NCBI RefSeq assembly: GCF_006016075.1
Contig: NZ_CP040093.1
Location: forward strand, 744,001 to 808,000
Length of the DNA stretch: 64,000 nucleotides
From: Caloramator sp. E03
GTDB lineage: Bacteria > Bacillota > Clostridia > Clostridiales > Caloramatoraceae
Direction of reading: 5' to 3'
A model generated the notes under the pieces. The model was given only the letters and a program-made list of their open reading frames with translations. It did not search any database and was not told the DNA's origin. A program made the translations under genes and the position numbers. The stretch's first letter is position 1, and each line of letters starts with the position of its first letter. Below are positions 7,832-16,788 of the stretch, one piece after another.

Positions 7832-9102
7832 TGTTTAAGCAACTTAGGAATAAATTTCTTATTCTAAACCTAATTATAATATCAATAATGATGTTTATAT
7901 CCTTTGGAGCAATTTACCTTATAACATATCAGAGCATACGTAGTAGAGTGTATGAAGAACTAATAGATGTTTCAATGTTCTATGGCAAAATGGATGAAAA
8001 TTTTACACCACCAGAATTAACTATAAAAGTACCTCATCATAAAAAGCCTGGAAAGTTTGAAAATATATCAGAGCGTTCAATTTCTTTTTCACTGCTTACA
8101 GACAAGCAGTATAATATTATATCTAAATTATCAACATTTAATATAGATGATGCTCTCTATGAAAATGCACTAAAGAAAATACTATCGCAAAACAAATCTA
8201 TAGGTACCTTTAAAATAGATGAAAATAATTGGGCTTATGTAATTAATCCTATAACAAATGGATATAGGATTGTTTTTATTGACATTACTTCCGAGCAACA
8301 GATTTTATCAAGCATGATATATACATTTATTTTAGTAGCTTTCATTATGCTAATTGTAATTTATTTTATAAGCAGATTTTTTGCAAACAAAGCTATAAAA
8401 CCGGTTAAAGAAGCCTTTGAAAAACAACAGCAGTTTATTACAGATGCATCTCATGAGCTTAAAACTCCTCTTACTGTAATAAATACAAGTGTAGATGTAC
8501 TTTTATCTAATAGCAGCGACACAATTAGCAGCCAGTCAAAATGGCTTTATTATATAAAATCAGAATCTGAAAGAATGGCTAAATTAACAAATGACCTTTT
8601 ATATCTTACGCAAATGGATACATCTAATAATAAAATGTTTTTTTCAAATTTCAACGTAAGCGAAATTGTAGAAAATGTTATTTTGACTATGGAGGCAATA
8701 ATATTTGAACATAATATTTCTTTAAATTATACTATAGAACCTAATTTGATAACTTTTGGAAATAGCGATCAAATAAGGGAAGTTGTTATGATACTTTTAG
8801 ATAATGCTATAAAATATACCAATAATTCAGGCTCAATTAATGTTTCCCTAAAAAAACACAATAATAATATATTATTAACAGTAACTAACACTGGTAAGGG
8901 AATTCCTGAAGAGGATTTAGAAAAAATTTTTGACAGATTCTATCGCATAGATAAGTCACGTTCACGTAATAGCGGCGGATATGGTTTGGGCCTTGCTATT
9001 GCAAAAGCAATTATAAATCAGCATAAAGGTAAAATATATGCTAAAAGCATTATAAATGAGAAAACATCCTTTTATGTTGAACTACCATTTGTTCATTCAT
9101 AA
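7831..9102 (+). CDS. Sensor histidine kinase
   Basis: A 423-residue membrane kinase translationally coupled to the response regulator. Two helices (about 10-32 and 161-182) bracket an extracytoplasmic sensor region of about 125 residues without a domain I recognise; it includes HHKKPG and is Lys-rich. The HisKA domain carries His208 in ASHELKTPLTVI, and the ATPase domain shows the N box (LLDNAIKYT), G1 (NTGKGI), F box (FDRFYR) and G2 (GGYGLGLAIAKAI). There is little room for a HAMP domain between helix 2 and the H box. The signal may relate to the redox operon divergent to it, but nothing in the sensor sequence shows what is sensed. Confidence 0.92.
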   Translation: MFKQLRNKFLILNLIIISIMMFISFGAIYLITYQSIRSRVYEELIDVSMFYGKMDENFTPPELTIKVPHHKKPGKFENISERSISFSLLTDKQYNIISKLSTFNIDDALYENALKKILSQNKSIGTFKIDENNWAYVINPITNGYRIVFIDITSEQQILSSMIYTFILVAFIMLIVIYFISRFFANKAIKPVKEAFEKQQQFITDASHELKTPLTVINTSVDVLLSNSSDTISSQSKWLYYIKSESERMAKLTNDLLYLTQMDTSNNKMFFSNFNVSEIVENVILTMEAIIFEHNISLNYTIEPNLITFGNSDQIREVVMILLDNAIKYTNNSGSINVSLKKHNNNILLTVTNTGKGIPEEDLEKIFDRFYRIDKSRSRNSGGYGLGLAIAKAIINQHKGKIYAKSIINEKTSFYVELPFVHS

Positions 9103-9144
9103 AATATAAGCCTTTGAAGATGAATCTTCAAAGGCTTATATTTT
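9101..9144. terminator. Bidirectional terminator, kinase / dehydrogenase
   Basis: A perfect inverted repeat of about 20 bp (AAAATATAAGCCTTTGAAGA and its complement, loop TGAA) ending in T-runs on both strands lies between the convergent kinase and dehydrogenase genes and overlaps both stop regions. Confidence 0.9.
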
Positions 9145-10399
9145 ATTTCCAATTTTCAAGCAGGTATCTTTCTGCTTCTTTGCACCAAAGTCCATTATTT
9201 CTTTTTACTATTTCTGCAAGCTTTTTAAAGTGTGGATTTGTTTCACCCTTTTTCTCAAAATCATCTATTGCAGTAAGTTCCATATTTATATGTGTATAGA
9301 TAAGTTTCTTTCCTCCAGGAATACCTGGTAAATTTAAAACAGTATCTGCAACTGAATCAATTCCCCCTATATGTGTTACCATAACTGCAGGATTAATAAG
9401 TCCTTTTTCTGTCATTTTTAAAGCTTCAATAAGATCATCAGTATTTCCACCTGTTGTTCCCATTACATGGGTATAAGAATAGTGAACGTTATAGAGATTA
9501 ATTTTAGCAGAAAAATTTGTATCGGTAGGTCCTGCAAAAAAGTTTAAGCATCCATCTCTTCCAAGTATTTTATCGCCCTGCTCAACTACTTCTGAAACAG
9601 GGGCAAAGACAAATACATCATCATATCCCTTGCCGTCTGTTAATGATCTTAAATATTCAACAGGATTGTCTACTTTTTTTGTATTTACAAATATTAACTC
9701 AACATTACATCTTTTAGCTTCCTCTTCAGTAAATATCTGTCTTGCCCTTTTTAATCTTTCTTCATCAATGTCTGTAACAACAAGCTTTCCAGGCCTTCTA
9801 TCACAATGAAGAGCATAATCTATGGCTCCAAGTCCCATAGGTCCTGCCCCTGCAAGTATTGCCATATTACCTCCTTCTACGATGCCCATCTTGTGAACAT
9901 AGTTTCCCATTTCAGTATGATAATTTGCATGGAACGCTCCTATAATACAAGACATTGGCTCAGCAAGCGAAGCTTCATAGTATGCTTCTCCATTGTATTC
10001 TAATAAACATCCTATTTCCATAACTTCTTGAGGTATTATATTATATGTGGCATCTCCTCCAAAATACATATAAGAATATCCTGGAGACCACATAGTTCCT
10101 TTGTAGTTTAACGCTGGTTGAAGTGCAAACTTGCTTCCTTCTTTAAATTTGTCCTTCCACTTTGAACCTACTTTTATGATGTTACCTGCAAACTCATGTC
10201 CTATTATTATTGGATTTTTATCTACATCCTGTGGAACTCTTTTATGTCTTTTGCCTTGAATTACAGCTTTATAAGTAGACATACATACACTATCTGAAAT
10301 TACTTCAACTAATATTTCATCATCCTTTATTTCAGGAAGTTCAAACTCTTCAAGCCTTAAATCATTTTCCCCATATAGTCTTACTGCTTTTGTTTTCAT
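9143..10399 (-). CDS. Zinc-dependent dehydrogenase, sorbose-1-phosphate reductase-like
   Basis: A 418-residue medium-chain dehydrogenase. Catalytic zinc ligands are visible as Cys39 and His68-Glu69 (GHEFAG), and the Rossmann motif is AGAGPMGLGAID. The four-cysteine structural-zinc lobe usual in alcohol dehydrogenases is absent between residues 85 and 115, as in ketose-1-phosphate reductases such as SorE, which the overall sequence most resembles. It is the last gene of the mannitol-type PTS operon and occupies the place of mtlD, so a hexitol phosphate is the likely substrate. Oxidation of mannitol-1-phosphate next to the phosphate carbon would give fructose-1-phosphate for the kinase upstream; that reaction is inference. 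AGGAGG precedes the ATG. Confidence 0.75.
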   Translation of the reverse strand: MKTKAVRLYGENDLRLEEFELPEIKDDEILVEVISDSVCMSTYKAVIQGKRHKRVPQDVDKNPIIIGHEFAGNIIKVGSKWKDKFKEGSKFALQPALNYKGTMWSPGYSYMYFGGDATYNIIPQEVMEIGCLLEYNGEAYYEASLAEPMSCIIGAFHANYHTEMGNYVHKMGIVEGGNMAILAGAGPMGLGAIDYALHCDRRPGKLVVTDIDEERLKRARQIFTEEEAKRCNVELIFVNTKKVDNPVEYLRSLTDGKGYDDVFVFAPVSEVVEQGDKILGRDGCLNFFAGPTDTNFSAKINLYNVHYSYTHVMGTTGGNTDDLIEALKMTEKGLINPAVMVTHIGGIDSVADTVLNLPGIPGGKKLIYTHINMELTAIDDFEKKGETNPHFKKLAEIVKRNNGLWCKEAERYLLENWK

Positions 10400-10421
10400 C
10401 TTTATACCTCCTAATCAACAA

Positions 10422-11345
10422 TTAACTTATGTTTACCATATTCTTATATTTCAATATGTCTTCAATTTTTGGTGGTTGAGTCCCTGGTGATGCAACATTT
10501 GCAGTTGCTGCAGCAACTGCAAGAGAAGCGGAATTTTCAAGGTCATATCCTTTTTCAATAGAATACGCAAGAGCAGCTACCATAGAATCCCCAGCTCCAA
10601 CAGTACTTTTTACATCAACAGAAATCCCTTTTACTCTTAATACCTTTTCTCTACTTACAAAAACTGCACCATCTTCTCCAAGAGATACAACAACTACTTC
10701 AATTCCATAATCTAAAAGTGATTTAGCAGAGCTAATAACATCGTTAATATCATTTATTTTTATATCTAAAATCCTTTCAAGCTCATTAACATTTGGTTTT
10801 ATAACGTATGGACCAGCTTTTATTCCTTCCTTTAAAAGTTCTCCATCAGCATCAAGAAGAACCTTTACCTTATAATCCTTTGCCTTCTCAATCCATTTTT
10901 TATAGATATCCTTTTTAACATTACATGGCACACTTCCTGCAAGAACAAGTATTGAATCCTCTTTTAAATCATTAAATATCTTATTCTCTAACATCATCAA
11001 ATCATCACTTGATACTTCATTTCCTGGCTCGTTTATATCAGTATTTGTATTATTAATTTTATCTACAACTTTTAAGTTTATCCTTGTTTCTCCATTTATA
11101 AATACAAAATCATTTTTTATATCTAATCCATCAAGATAATTTTTAACAAATTGTCCATTTATCCCTGCAAGAAAACCTGTTGCAATGCTATCTCCATTTA
11201 AAACCTTAATAACCTTTGATACGTTAATGCCTTTGCCTCCAGCATCAAGCATAATTGTTTTTATTCTATTTACTGAATTTATTTCAAAATTATCAATTTC
11301 AACAGTCTTATCAATGGCTGGGTTTAATGTTACAGTTTTAATCAT
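10422..11345 (-). CDS. 1-phosphofructokinase / tagatose-6-phosphate kinase family (PfkB)
   Basis: A 307-residue PfkB-family sugar-phosphate kinase. It begins TLNPAIDKT, has DAGGKGINVS at about 34-43 for substrate binding and the C-terminal GAGD (250-253) with catalytic base Asp253. Length and motifs match FruK and LacC, which act on fructose-1-phosphate or tagatose-6-phosphate to give a 1,6-bisphosphate. Its start overlaps the stop of the EIIA gene (TAATG), so the two are translationally coupled. Inside a mannitol PTS operon with a zinc dehydrogenase and no mtlD, fructose-1-phosphate is the most economical substrate, but this rests on context. Confidence 0.8.
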   Translation of the reverse strand: MIKTVTLNPAIDKTVEIDNFEINSVNRIKTIMLDAGGKGINVSKVIKVLNGDSIATGFLAGINGQFVKNYLDGLDIKNDFVFINGETRINLKVVDKINNTNTDINEPGNEVSSDDLMMLENKIFNDLKEDSILVLAGSVPCNVKKDIYKKWIEKAKDYKVKVLLDADGELLKEGIKAGPYVIKPNVNELERILDIKINDINDVISSAKSLLDYGIEVVVVSLGEDGAVFVSREKVLRVKGISVDVKSTVGAGDSMVAALAYSIEKGYDLENSASLAVAAATANVASPGTQPPKIEDILKYKNMVNIS

Positions 11346-11785
11346 TAGTTATCACCTTCTGTTAAAATATTAAGTATTTCATCTTTAGATTTTGCTTTTA
11401 CAAGTTTTTTAACATTATTCTCATCCTGACAAACAAGTGCAATATTTGAAAGTATATTTATATGCTCGTCCCCAACCCCAGCAATTCCAATTAAAATATA
11501 TGCAATATTCCCATCTCCAAAATCAACTCCATTTGGATACTGTGCTACAACTATTCCAGATTTTTTTATAAATTTAATATATTCTGATGTCCCATGTGGA
11601 ATTGCTATTCCATTTCCAATATATGTTGTTACTTCATCTTCTCTTTTTCTCATACCTTCAATGTATTTATCTTCTACATATCCATTATCTTTTAAAATAT
11701 TTCCTACCCTTTCAATTGCACTATATTTATCCTCAGTTTTTAAATTTAATAATATATTATTTTCATTCAATATATGCTTTTCCAA
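11345..11785 (-). CDS. mtlF: PTS mannitol/fructose-type EIIA component
   Basis: A 146-residue cytoplasmic phosphocarrier that passes phosphate from HPr to the EIIB domain of the MtlA-like permease. The phospho-histidine is His64 in GIAIPHGTSEY, the signature of the mannitol/fructose EIIA family. The start is TTG at 11785, seven to eight bases after AAGGAGG; the site lies inside the last codons of mtlR, so translation is coupled. It sits between the regulator and kinase genes, the normal mtlF position. Confidence 0.9.
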   Translation of the reverse strand: MEKHILNENNILLNLKTEDKYSAIERVGNILKDNGYVEDKYIEGMRKREDEVTTYIGNGIAIPHGTSEYIKFIKKSGIVVAQYPNGVDFGDGNIAYILIGIAGVGDEHINILSNIALVCQDENNVKKLVKAKSKDEILNILTEGDN

Positions 11786-13837
11786 TTACATCTCCTCCTT
11801 ATTTATTATATCTACAAGTTTATTTCTAATATCAATTATATCTCCAAACCTTAATGCCTTAGTAAATTCATTATCTTGTACCATTGCAATGCTTATTTTT
11901 CCTAATGTTTCTAAAATATAGCTGCTTTCATTCTTTCTTGCAAGCATAACTAAAATAGTATCTACATTTTCTTTTACAACTCCTACTCCATTCATTTCGA
12001 TAAAATTTTCAAGTCTATATGCTCCTAAATAAGGAGATTCGATTTCTTCTGTCCTTATATGAATAAGGGCAGTATGGCTTCCTGGTACTACTACACTTCC
12101 TTTTTCTTCTCTCTTTCTAATCTGATATTCCACTATTTCTTTTTTATTTATTGTATTTGATTTATAAAGATCATCTACAATTTTAATAATTACATCATTT
12201 ATACTGTTTCCAGATATATTTCTAAGTCTAAAATTCTTCAATATATCATCAGCCAAAATAAAATCATCTCGACTTTCTGATTTTTCATCTTTATAAAATG
12301 GTATAAATAGATTTTTTATATTTTTACCTTCAGATTTTGCTTTGATTAATGAATTTATTTTTTCAACATCATCGTTTTGTAAAAAAGGTGAAATTACAGC
12401 TATATTTTCATACTTTTTATTTATTTCTACCGTTGAAAGGATTATATCGTAATCTTCTTTTATTTTTTCATCCATCTCTCTTAATGAGCAAACATCTATT
12501 TCATTAATCTCTGGAAACCTGTTTTTAATCTTGTTACATAATATTTTTGCAGTACTTATTCCATTAGGGCATACAATTAAAATCTTAAGGTTTTCCTTAA
12601 ACTTACTTTGCCTTTCAATTGCTGCACCTATATGCATAGTTATATAGCCAACTTCGCTATATGGAACAGAAATGTTGTACTTTGAAAAAACAAGCTTGCA
12701 GGCATATTCAACTGTATCAAAAAGCTCCCTATAATATTCTCTAATCTCGTTTATTACAGGATTTCTAATTTCAAGTCCTAATGTAAGTCTGTAAATTGCT
12801 GGATTTAAATGCTGTTTTAACCCTGCCATAAGCTGATTATCGCAATGTAAATAAATATTAAGTCTTTTTGATACTATGTTTATTATTTCATTAATCAAAT
12901 CTTCAATATCAAACCCAAATTCCATATTTTCTTTGTTTTCGCTTAAATTTATATTTTCATCTCCATTTAAGTGAATTGCAAGATAAGCAAGTTCACCCTC
13001 AGGAAGTTTTATTCCATTTTTAATAAATATTTCATCAATGCTTTTTGCTAAATTTCCTCCTTTTAAAGAAAATGCATTTTTTATGAAATGTTCAGGAAGT
13101 TCAATAGCCATATTATTTTCTGTTCTTTCAATTGATAGCAAAATGTGTATGAAAGCACTGAAATAGCTAATATCATTATCCTTTAATATATTTTTATTAT
13201 TATAAAATTCCTTTATAATGTTTTTTGCCTTTAAAATCAAATCATCACCAAACGTAATTTTAAAAAAACTATTCAGCATATAGTCATTGCTGTCTTCATA
13301 TAGATATGATAAAAGCTCAATAATGGAATTATAATCATATAAAAGTTCAACAAAAGCATTTCTTTTGTTCCATTCTGAACCAATAACCTGAATTCCATAC
13401 CCTCGTTTTCTTATTAATTCTAAATTCTTCAATTTAAGATAACTTTCAATTTTATCAAGATAAAACGTAATAGTACCCTCTACAACATTAAACTGATAGC
13501 TAAAAAAAGCAGCTTTAATCGGCTCCTTTGCAAGAAGAAGTTGAGCTGTAATTAATAATTGCCTTTGTTCCTGTGTAAGCATCCATAAGAGTGGTATTTC
13601 ATCAAACATTTTTTTTACTTTTTCAATATTTTCGGTGCTTCCATTTAATTGAATCTTACCACCACAATCTGAAATTCTAAGATTATACTGCTTTATAAAA
13701 CTATTTATTGAAGAAATCTCTCTAAGAATAGTTCTATCACTAACATCGATTTGTTGAGAGAGGCCCTTAATATCTAAAGGGCCTTTCTCTATAAGACTGT
13801 TTAATATAAACTTTTGTCTTACAGTTAAACTCTCCAT
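11786..13837 (-). CDS. mtlR: PTS-regulated transcriptional activator, MtlR type
   Basis: A 683-residue regulator of the BglG/MtlR class. An N-terminal winged helix (LTVRQKFILNSLIEKG, then VSDRTILREIS) is followed by a second helix-turn-helix region and two PRD domains (about 190-410) with the expected His residues (AYLAIHLNGD, YITMHIGAAIE). Then come an EIIB-like domain (ILIVCPNGISTAKIL) and an EIIA-like domain (VVPGSHTALIHI). Phosphorylation of these by PTS proteins sets activity in known MtlR proteins. I chose the ATG at 13837 (AGG ten bases upstream); a TTG at 13858 overlapping the mtlA stop has no ribosome site. It probably binds the inverted repeat at 15338-15360 ahead of mtlA. Confidence 0.87.
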   Translation of the reverse strand: MESLTVRQKFILNSLIEKGPLDIKGLSQQIDVSDRTILREISSINSFIKQYNLRISDCGGKIQLNGSTENIEKVKKMFDEIPLLWMLTQEQRQLLITAQLLLAKEPIKAAFFSYQFNVVEGTITFYLDKIESYLKLKNLELIRKRGYGIQVIGSEWNKRNAFVELLYDYNSIIELLSYLYEDSNDYMLNSFFKITFGDDLILKAKNIIKEFYNNKNILKDNDISYFSAFIHILLSIERTENNMAIELPEHFIKNAFSLKGGNLAKSIDEIFIKNGIKLPEGELAYLAIHLNGDENINLSENKENMEFGFDIEDLINEIINIVSKRLNIYLHCDNQLMAGLKQHLNPAIYRLTLGLEIRNPVINEIREYYRELFDTVEYACKLVFSKYNISVPYSEVGYITMHIGAAIERQSKFKENLKILIVCPNGISTAKILCNKIKNRFPEINEIDVCSLREMDEKIKEDYDIILSTVEINKKYENIAVISPFLQNDDVEKINSLIKAKSEGKNIKNLFIPFYKDEKSESRDDFILADDILKNFRLRNISGNSINDVIIKIVDDLYKSNTINKKEIVEYQIRKREEKGSVVVPGSHTALIHIRTEEIESPYLGAYRLENFIEMNGVGVVKENVDTILVMLARKNESSYILETLGKISIAMVQDNEFTKALRFGDIIDIRNKLVDIINKEEM

Positions 13838-13854
13838 AAAATCACAACCTGATA

Positions 13855-15261
13855 TCAATTTTTTATACTTTTTATAAATTCATCATAAGCTGATTGATCA
13901 AGGAAATTCTTTATTTTAACGATTTTAGCATTAGGTACAACCTGTGCTGCTCTTTGTGCAAGGCTCTCCTGTGTAAATACAACGTCTGCATTTTCAGGTA
14001 TCTGATTTACTGCAGCATGTTTAACTTCTATTTCAAGGCCTGCATCTTTAATCTTTTTCTTAAGTATAGATTCTCCCATTGCTGAAGAACCCATACCAGC
14101 ATCACATGCAAAAACAATAAGTTTAGGCATGTTTATTTCTATCTTTTGTCCTTTACTTTCAGCTTTCATATTGGCAACCATTCTCTTTGCATCATCAAGT
14201 GAATCGTATTCTGATTCATCTCCACTTCTTTTTATAATTACTGAAGCAATTGCAAAAGATACTATTGCCCCAACTGCAATACCTGAAATAACAGGTAAGA
14301 AACCTCCTTTTGGAGTCATCGCAAGTTCTGCAAAGATACTTCCTGGAGATGGAGTTGCTACAAGCCCTGCCTTTGTTATTACAAATGTTAAGTCAGCTGC
14401 CATTCCTCCTCCAATTACTGCAAGAAGAAGTAGAGGCTTCATCAATATATATGGGAAATAAATTTCATGAATTCCACCAAAGAAGTGGATTATAATAGCA
14501 CCTGGTGCTGACTGCTTTGCTGTACCTTTTCCATAAAGCCAGTACGCAAGTAATACTCCAAGACCTGGTCCTGGGTTCGTTTCAAGAAGGAAAAATATAG
14601 ATTTTCCAACTTCTTTAGCCTGTTGAATACCAAGAGGTCCTAAAATTCCATGGTTAATTGCATTGTTTAAAAATAATACTTTTCCTGGTTCAATAACTAT
14701 TGATATTAATGGTAATAGTTTTGCATTTGTAACTGCTGTTGCAAAACTTCCAAGTGCTGTAGAAAAGCCTTGAACTACTGGTTCAACAACTGTATATGCA
14801 AGTAGAGCTAGAATTCCGCCAAGTATTCCTGATGAAAAATTGTTAACAAGCATTTCAAAACCTGTTGGTACTTTTCCTTCTACAAGCTTATCAAATTTTT
14901 TAATCGCCCATCCACCAAAAGGTCCCATTATCATTGCACCAAGAAACATAGGAATAGAAGAACCAACTATAATTCCAAAAGTTGCTATTGCACCTACTAC
15001 TCCTCCTCTTACATCGTAAACAAGCTTACCACCTGTATAACCTATTAGTATAGGGAGAAGATAAGTTATCATTGGGCCAACCAACTTCCCAAGATACTCA
15101 TTAGGAATCCACCCTGTTGGGATGAAAAATGCAGTAATCAATCCCCACGCGATGAACGCTCCAATATTAGGAATTACCATTCCTGCCAAGAATCCTCCAA
15201 ATTTTTGGATTCTTGCTTTTGTTTTAGAAGTATTTTTTAAAGCTGTAGTATTTTGTATCAT
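13855..15261 (-). CDS. mtlA: PTS mannitol-specific EIICB permease
   Basis: A 468-residue membrane permease that imports and phosphorylates a hexitol, most likely mannitol. The EIIC domain (about 15-345) has several helices and the substrate-site motif GGIHE (262-266). The EIIB domain (about 378-468) carries the phospho-cysteine Cys386 in [13 protein letters not shown]. Length and order match the split type in which EIIA is a separate protein (mtlF here). First gene of the operon mtlA-mtlR-mtlF-kinase-dehydrogenase; GGAGGGGG precedes the ATG. The annotation as mannitol rather than another hexitol rests on overall similarity to MtlA. Confidence 0.93.
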   Translation of the reverse strand: MIQNTTALKNTSKTKARIQKFGGFLAGMVIPNIGAFIAWGLITAFFIPTGWIPNEYLGKLVGPMITYLLPILIGYTGGKLVYDVRGGVVGAIATFGIIVGSSIPMFLGAMIMGPFGGWAIKKFDKLVEGKVPTGFEMLVNNFSSGILGGILALLAYTVVEPVVQGFSTALGSFATAVTNAKLLPLISIVIEPGKVLFLNNAINHGILGPLGIQQAKEVGKSIFFLLETNPGPGLGVLLAYWLYGKGTAKQSAPGAIIIHFFGGIHEIYFPYILMKPLLLLAVIGGGMAADLTFVITKAGLVATPSPGSIFAELAMTPKGGFLPVISGIAVGAIVSFAIASVIIKRSGDESEYDSLDDAKRMVANMKAESKGQKIEINMPKLIVFACDAGMGSSAMGESILKKKIKDAGLEIEVKHAAVNQIPENADVVFTQESLAQRAAQVVPNAKIVKIKNFLDQSAYDEFIKSIKN

Positions 15262-15290
15262 ACATCCCCCTCCTTATTATTTATACTTTT

Positions 15291-15319
15291 ATAATAAGGC
15301 AGAAGCTCTTGTGTTTCAA
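15291..15319 (-). promoter_or_regulatory. mtlA promoter
   Basis: On the minus strand TTGAAA (15319-15314), a 17-base spacer and TATTAT (15296-15291) form a good sigma-A promoter about 30 bases upstream of the mtlA start codon. Confidence 0.7.
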
Positions 15320-15337
15320 TTTAAAGAAACCTTAAAC

Positions 15338-15360
15338 TTGTCATGAATCTTCAATGACAA
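15338..15360. promoter_or_regulatory. Candidate MtlR operator
   Basis: TTGTCAT-N9-ATGACAA is a perfect 7-bp inverted repeat centred about 30 bases upstream of the mtlA -35. Its half-sites resemble the TTGNCACA arms of known Firmicute MtlR sites, though with wider spacing. The position suits an activator. Confidence 0.55.
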
Positions 15361-15420
15361 ATTTAAATTATTAATAAGTAAAACACTATCTTTATATGCT
15401 TTTTTTTAATTCTTAACATA

Positions 15421-15473
15421 AAAAAACTTCTTTTGTAGCAAAACTTTATTAATAGTATAGCTACAAAAGAAGT
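15421..15473 (-). terminator. Terminator of the thr operon
   Basis: A 14-bp perfect stem (ACTTCTTTTGTAGC at 15426-15439 and its complement at 15460-15473) is followed on the minus strand by six T residues, 16 bases after the hom stop. Confidence 0.9.
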
Positions 15474-15488
15474 AAAGTTATTCATGCA

Positions 15489-16775
15489 CTATTCTTCATA
15501 TATTCTTATAACATTTTCAACACTATTTATTCCTTCTAAAGCTTTTATTTCTTCTAATGAATTGACTATTTGCTTATGCTTTGCTTCATGAGTTATAAAA
15601 ACAAGGTTTACATTATGCTCTTCTAATACATCTTGTGTTACTGACAATATACTTACATTATTATGTCCAAGTATTGCTGCTATCTGTCCTAAAACACCTG
15701 GCTTATCTTTTACATTAAGCCTTACGTAAAATTTTGATACATAATCATTTGAATCTTTAACATTCATTTTATGGTTATTATTTTCATATTGAACAAAAGA
15801 AGTATTGTTAAAATTGCTCCTTATTATTGAAATCACATCGCTAACTACTGCACTCCCAGTAGGTAGATCCCCTGCTCCTCTACCACAGAACAGTAAATCA
15901 CCAACTGCATTACCTCTAATATATATTGCATTAAAAGAATCTCTAATATTTGCTATTGGATGATTTTTATTAATCATTGCCGGATGAACTCTAAGCTCCA
16001 AACTACCTTTTTCCTCCTTTGCTATGGCTAAAAGTTTAATAGCATATCCAAATTTTTTTGCATATTCAATATCGGTTGATTTTATTTTTGTTATGCCCTC
16101 TCTATATATTAAATTTACATTAACAGGTGTATTAAAAGAAAGAGATGACATAATTGCAAGTTTATAAACTGTATCATAACCTTCAATATCTAATGTAGGA
16201 TCTGCTTCAGCATATCCAAGCCTTTGTGCTTCCTTTAATGCATCTTTAAATTCAACACCATCCTCTGTCATTTTGGTTAAAATATAATTTGTTGTGCCAT
16301 TAACTATACCAATTATCTCTTTTATTCTATTTGCAGTTAAACTTTCATTTATGCTGCGTATTATTGGAATACCTCCTCCAACACTTGCTTCATAGCAAAT
16401 CATAACATTATTATCATTTATCACTTTAAAAATCTCTTCTGCATGATTTGCAACAACAAGTTTATTTGCAGTAACAACATGCTTTTTTAATCTTGCAGCT
16501 TCTAATATATATTCCTTTGCAGGATTTTCTCCACCAATTAATTCTAAAACAATTTTTATTTCTTCATCATTAAAAATCTCATTAGGATTCGTTGTTAAAA
16601 TATGCTTCGGAACATTAACTTCTCTTTTTTTATTTACATCTCTTACAAGAATTTTTTTAATTTCAATCTCATGACCACATTTTAAAGCTATTTCTTTCAT
16701 ATTTGAGTTTAATATTTTCCATACTCCTTGACCTACAGTTCCAAAACCTAATAATCCTATTTTAATTTTCTCCAT
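15489..16775 (-). CDS. hom: Homoserine dehydrogenase
   Basis: A 428-residue NAD(P)-dependent enzyme reducing aspartate semialdehyde to homoserine. It has a Rossmann N-terminus (GLLGFGTVGQGV), the catalytic dimerisation domain (GIVNGTTNYILTKM, AEADPTLDIEGYD) and a C-terminal ACT domain from about residue 345 (VKDKPGVLGQIAAILG) that usually mediates threonine feedback. I chose the ATG at 16775, nine bases after AAAGG; ATG codons at 16784 and 16781 are too close to it. Last gene of the operon thrC-thrB-lysC-hom and followed by a clear terminator. Confidence 0.95.
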   Translation of the reverse strand: MEKIKIGLLGFGTVGQGVWKILNSNMKEIALKCGHEIEIKKILVRDVNKKREVNVPKHILTTNPNEIFNDEEIKIVLELIGGENPAKEYILEAARLKKHVVTANKLVVANHAEEIFKVINDNNVMICYEASVGGGIPIIRSINESLTANRIKEIIGIVNGTTNYILTKMTEDGVEFKDALKEAQRLGYAEADPTLDIEGYDTVYKLAIMSSLSFNTPVNVNLIYREGITKIKSTDIEYAKKFGYAIKLLAIAKEEKGSLELRVHPAMINKNHPIANIRDSFNAIYIRGNAVGDLLFCGRGAGDLPTGSAVVSDVISIIRSNFNNTSFVQYENNNHKMNVKDSNDYVSKFYVRLNVKDKPGVLGQIAAILGHNNVSILSVTQDVLEEHNVNLVFITHEAKHKQIVNSLEEIKALEGINSVENVIRIYEE

Positions 16776-16788
16776 AACCATCATCCTT

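Noticed and set aside
13838-13858. TTG start for mtlR at 13858
   Set aside because: It overlaps the mtlA stop but has no ribosome binding sequence; the ATG at 13837 has AGG ten bases upstream and starts at the conserved domain.
15262-15420. Catabolite-responsive (cre) element before mtlA
   Set aside because: No sequence close enough to TGWAANCGNTNWCA was found.
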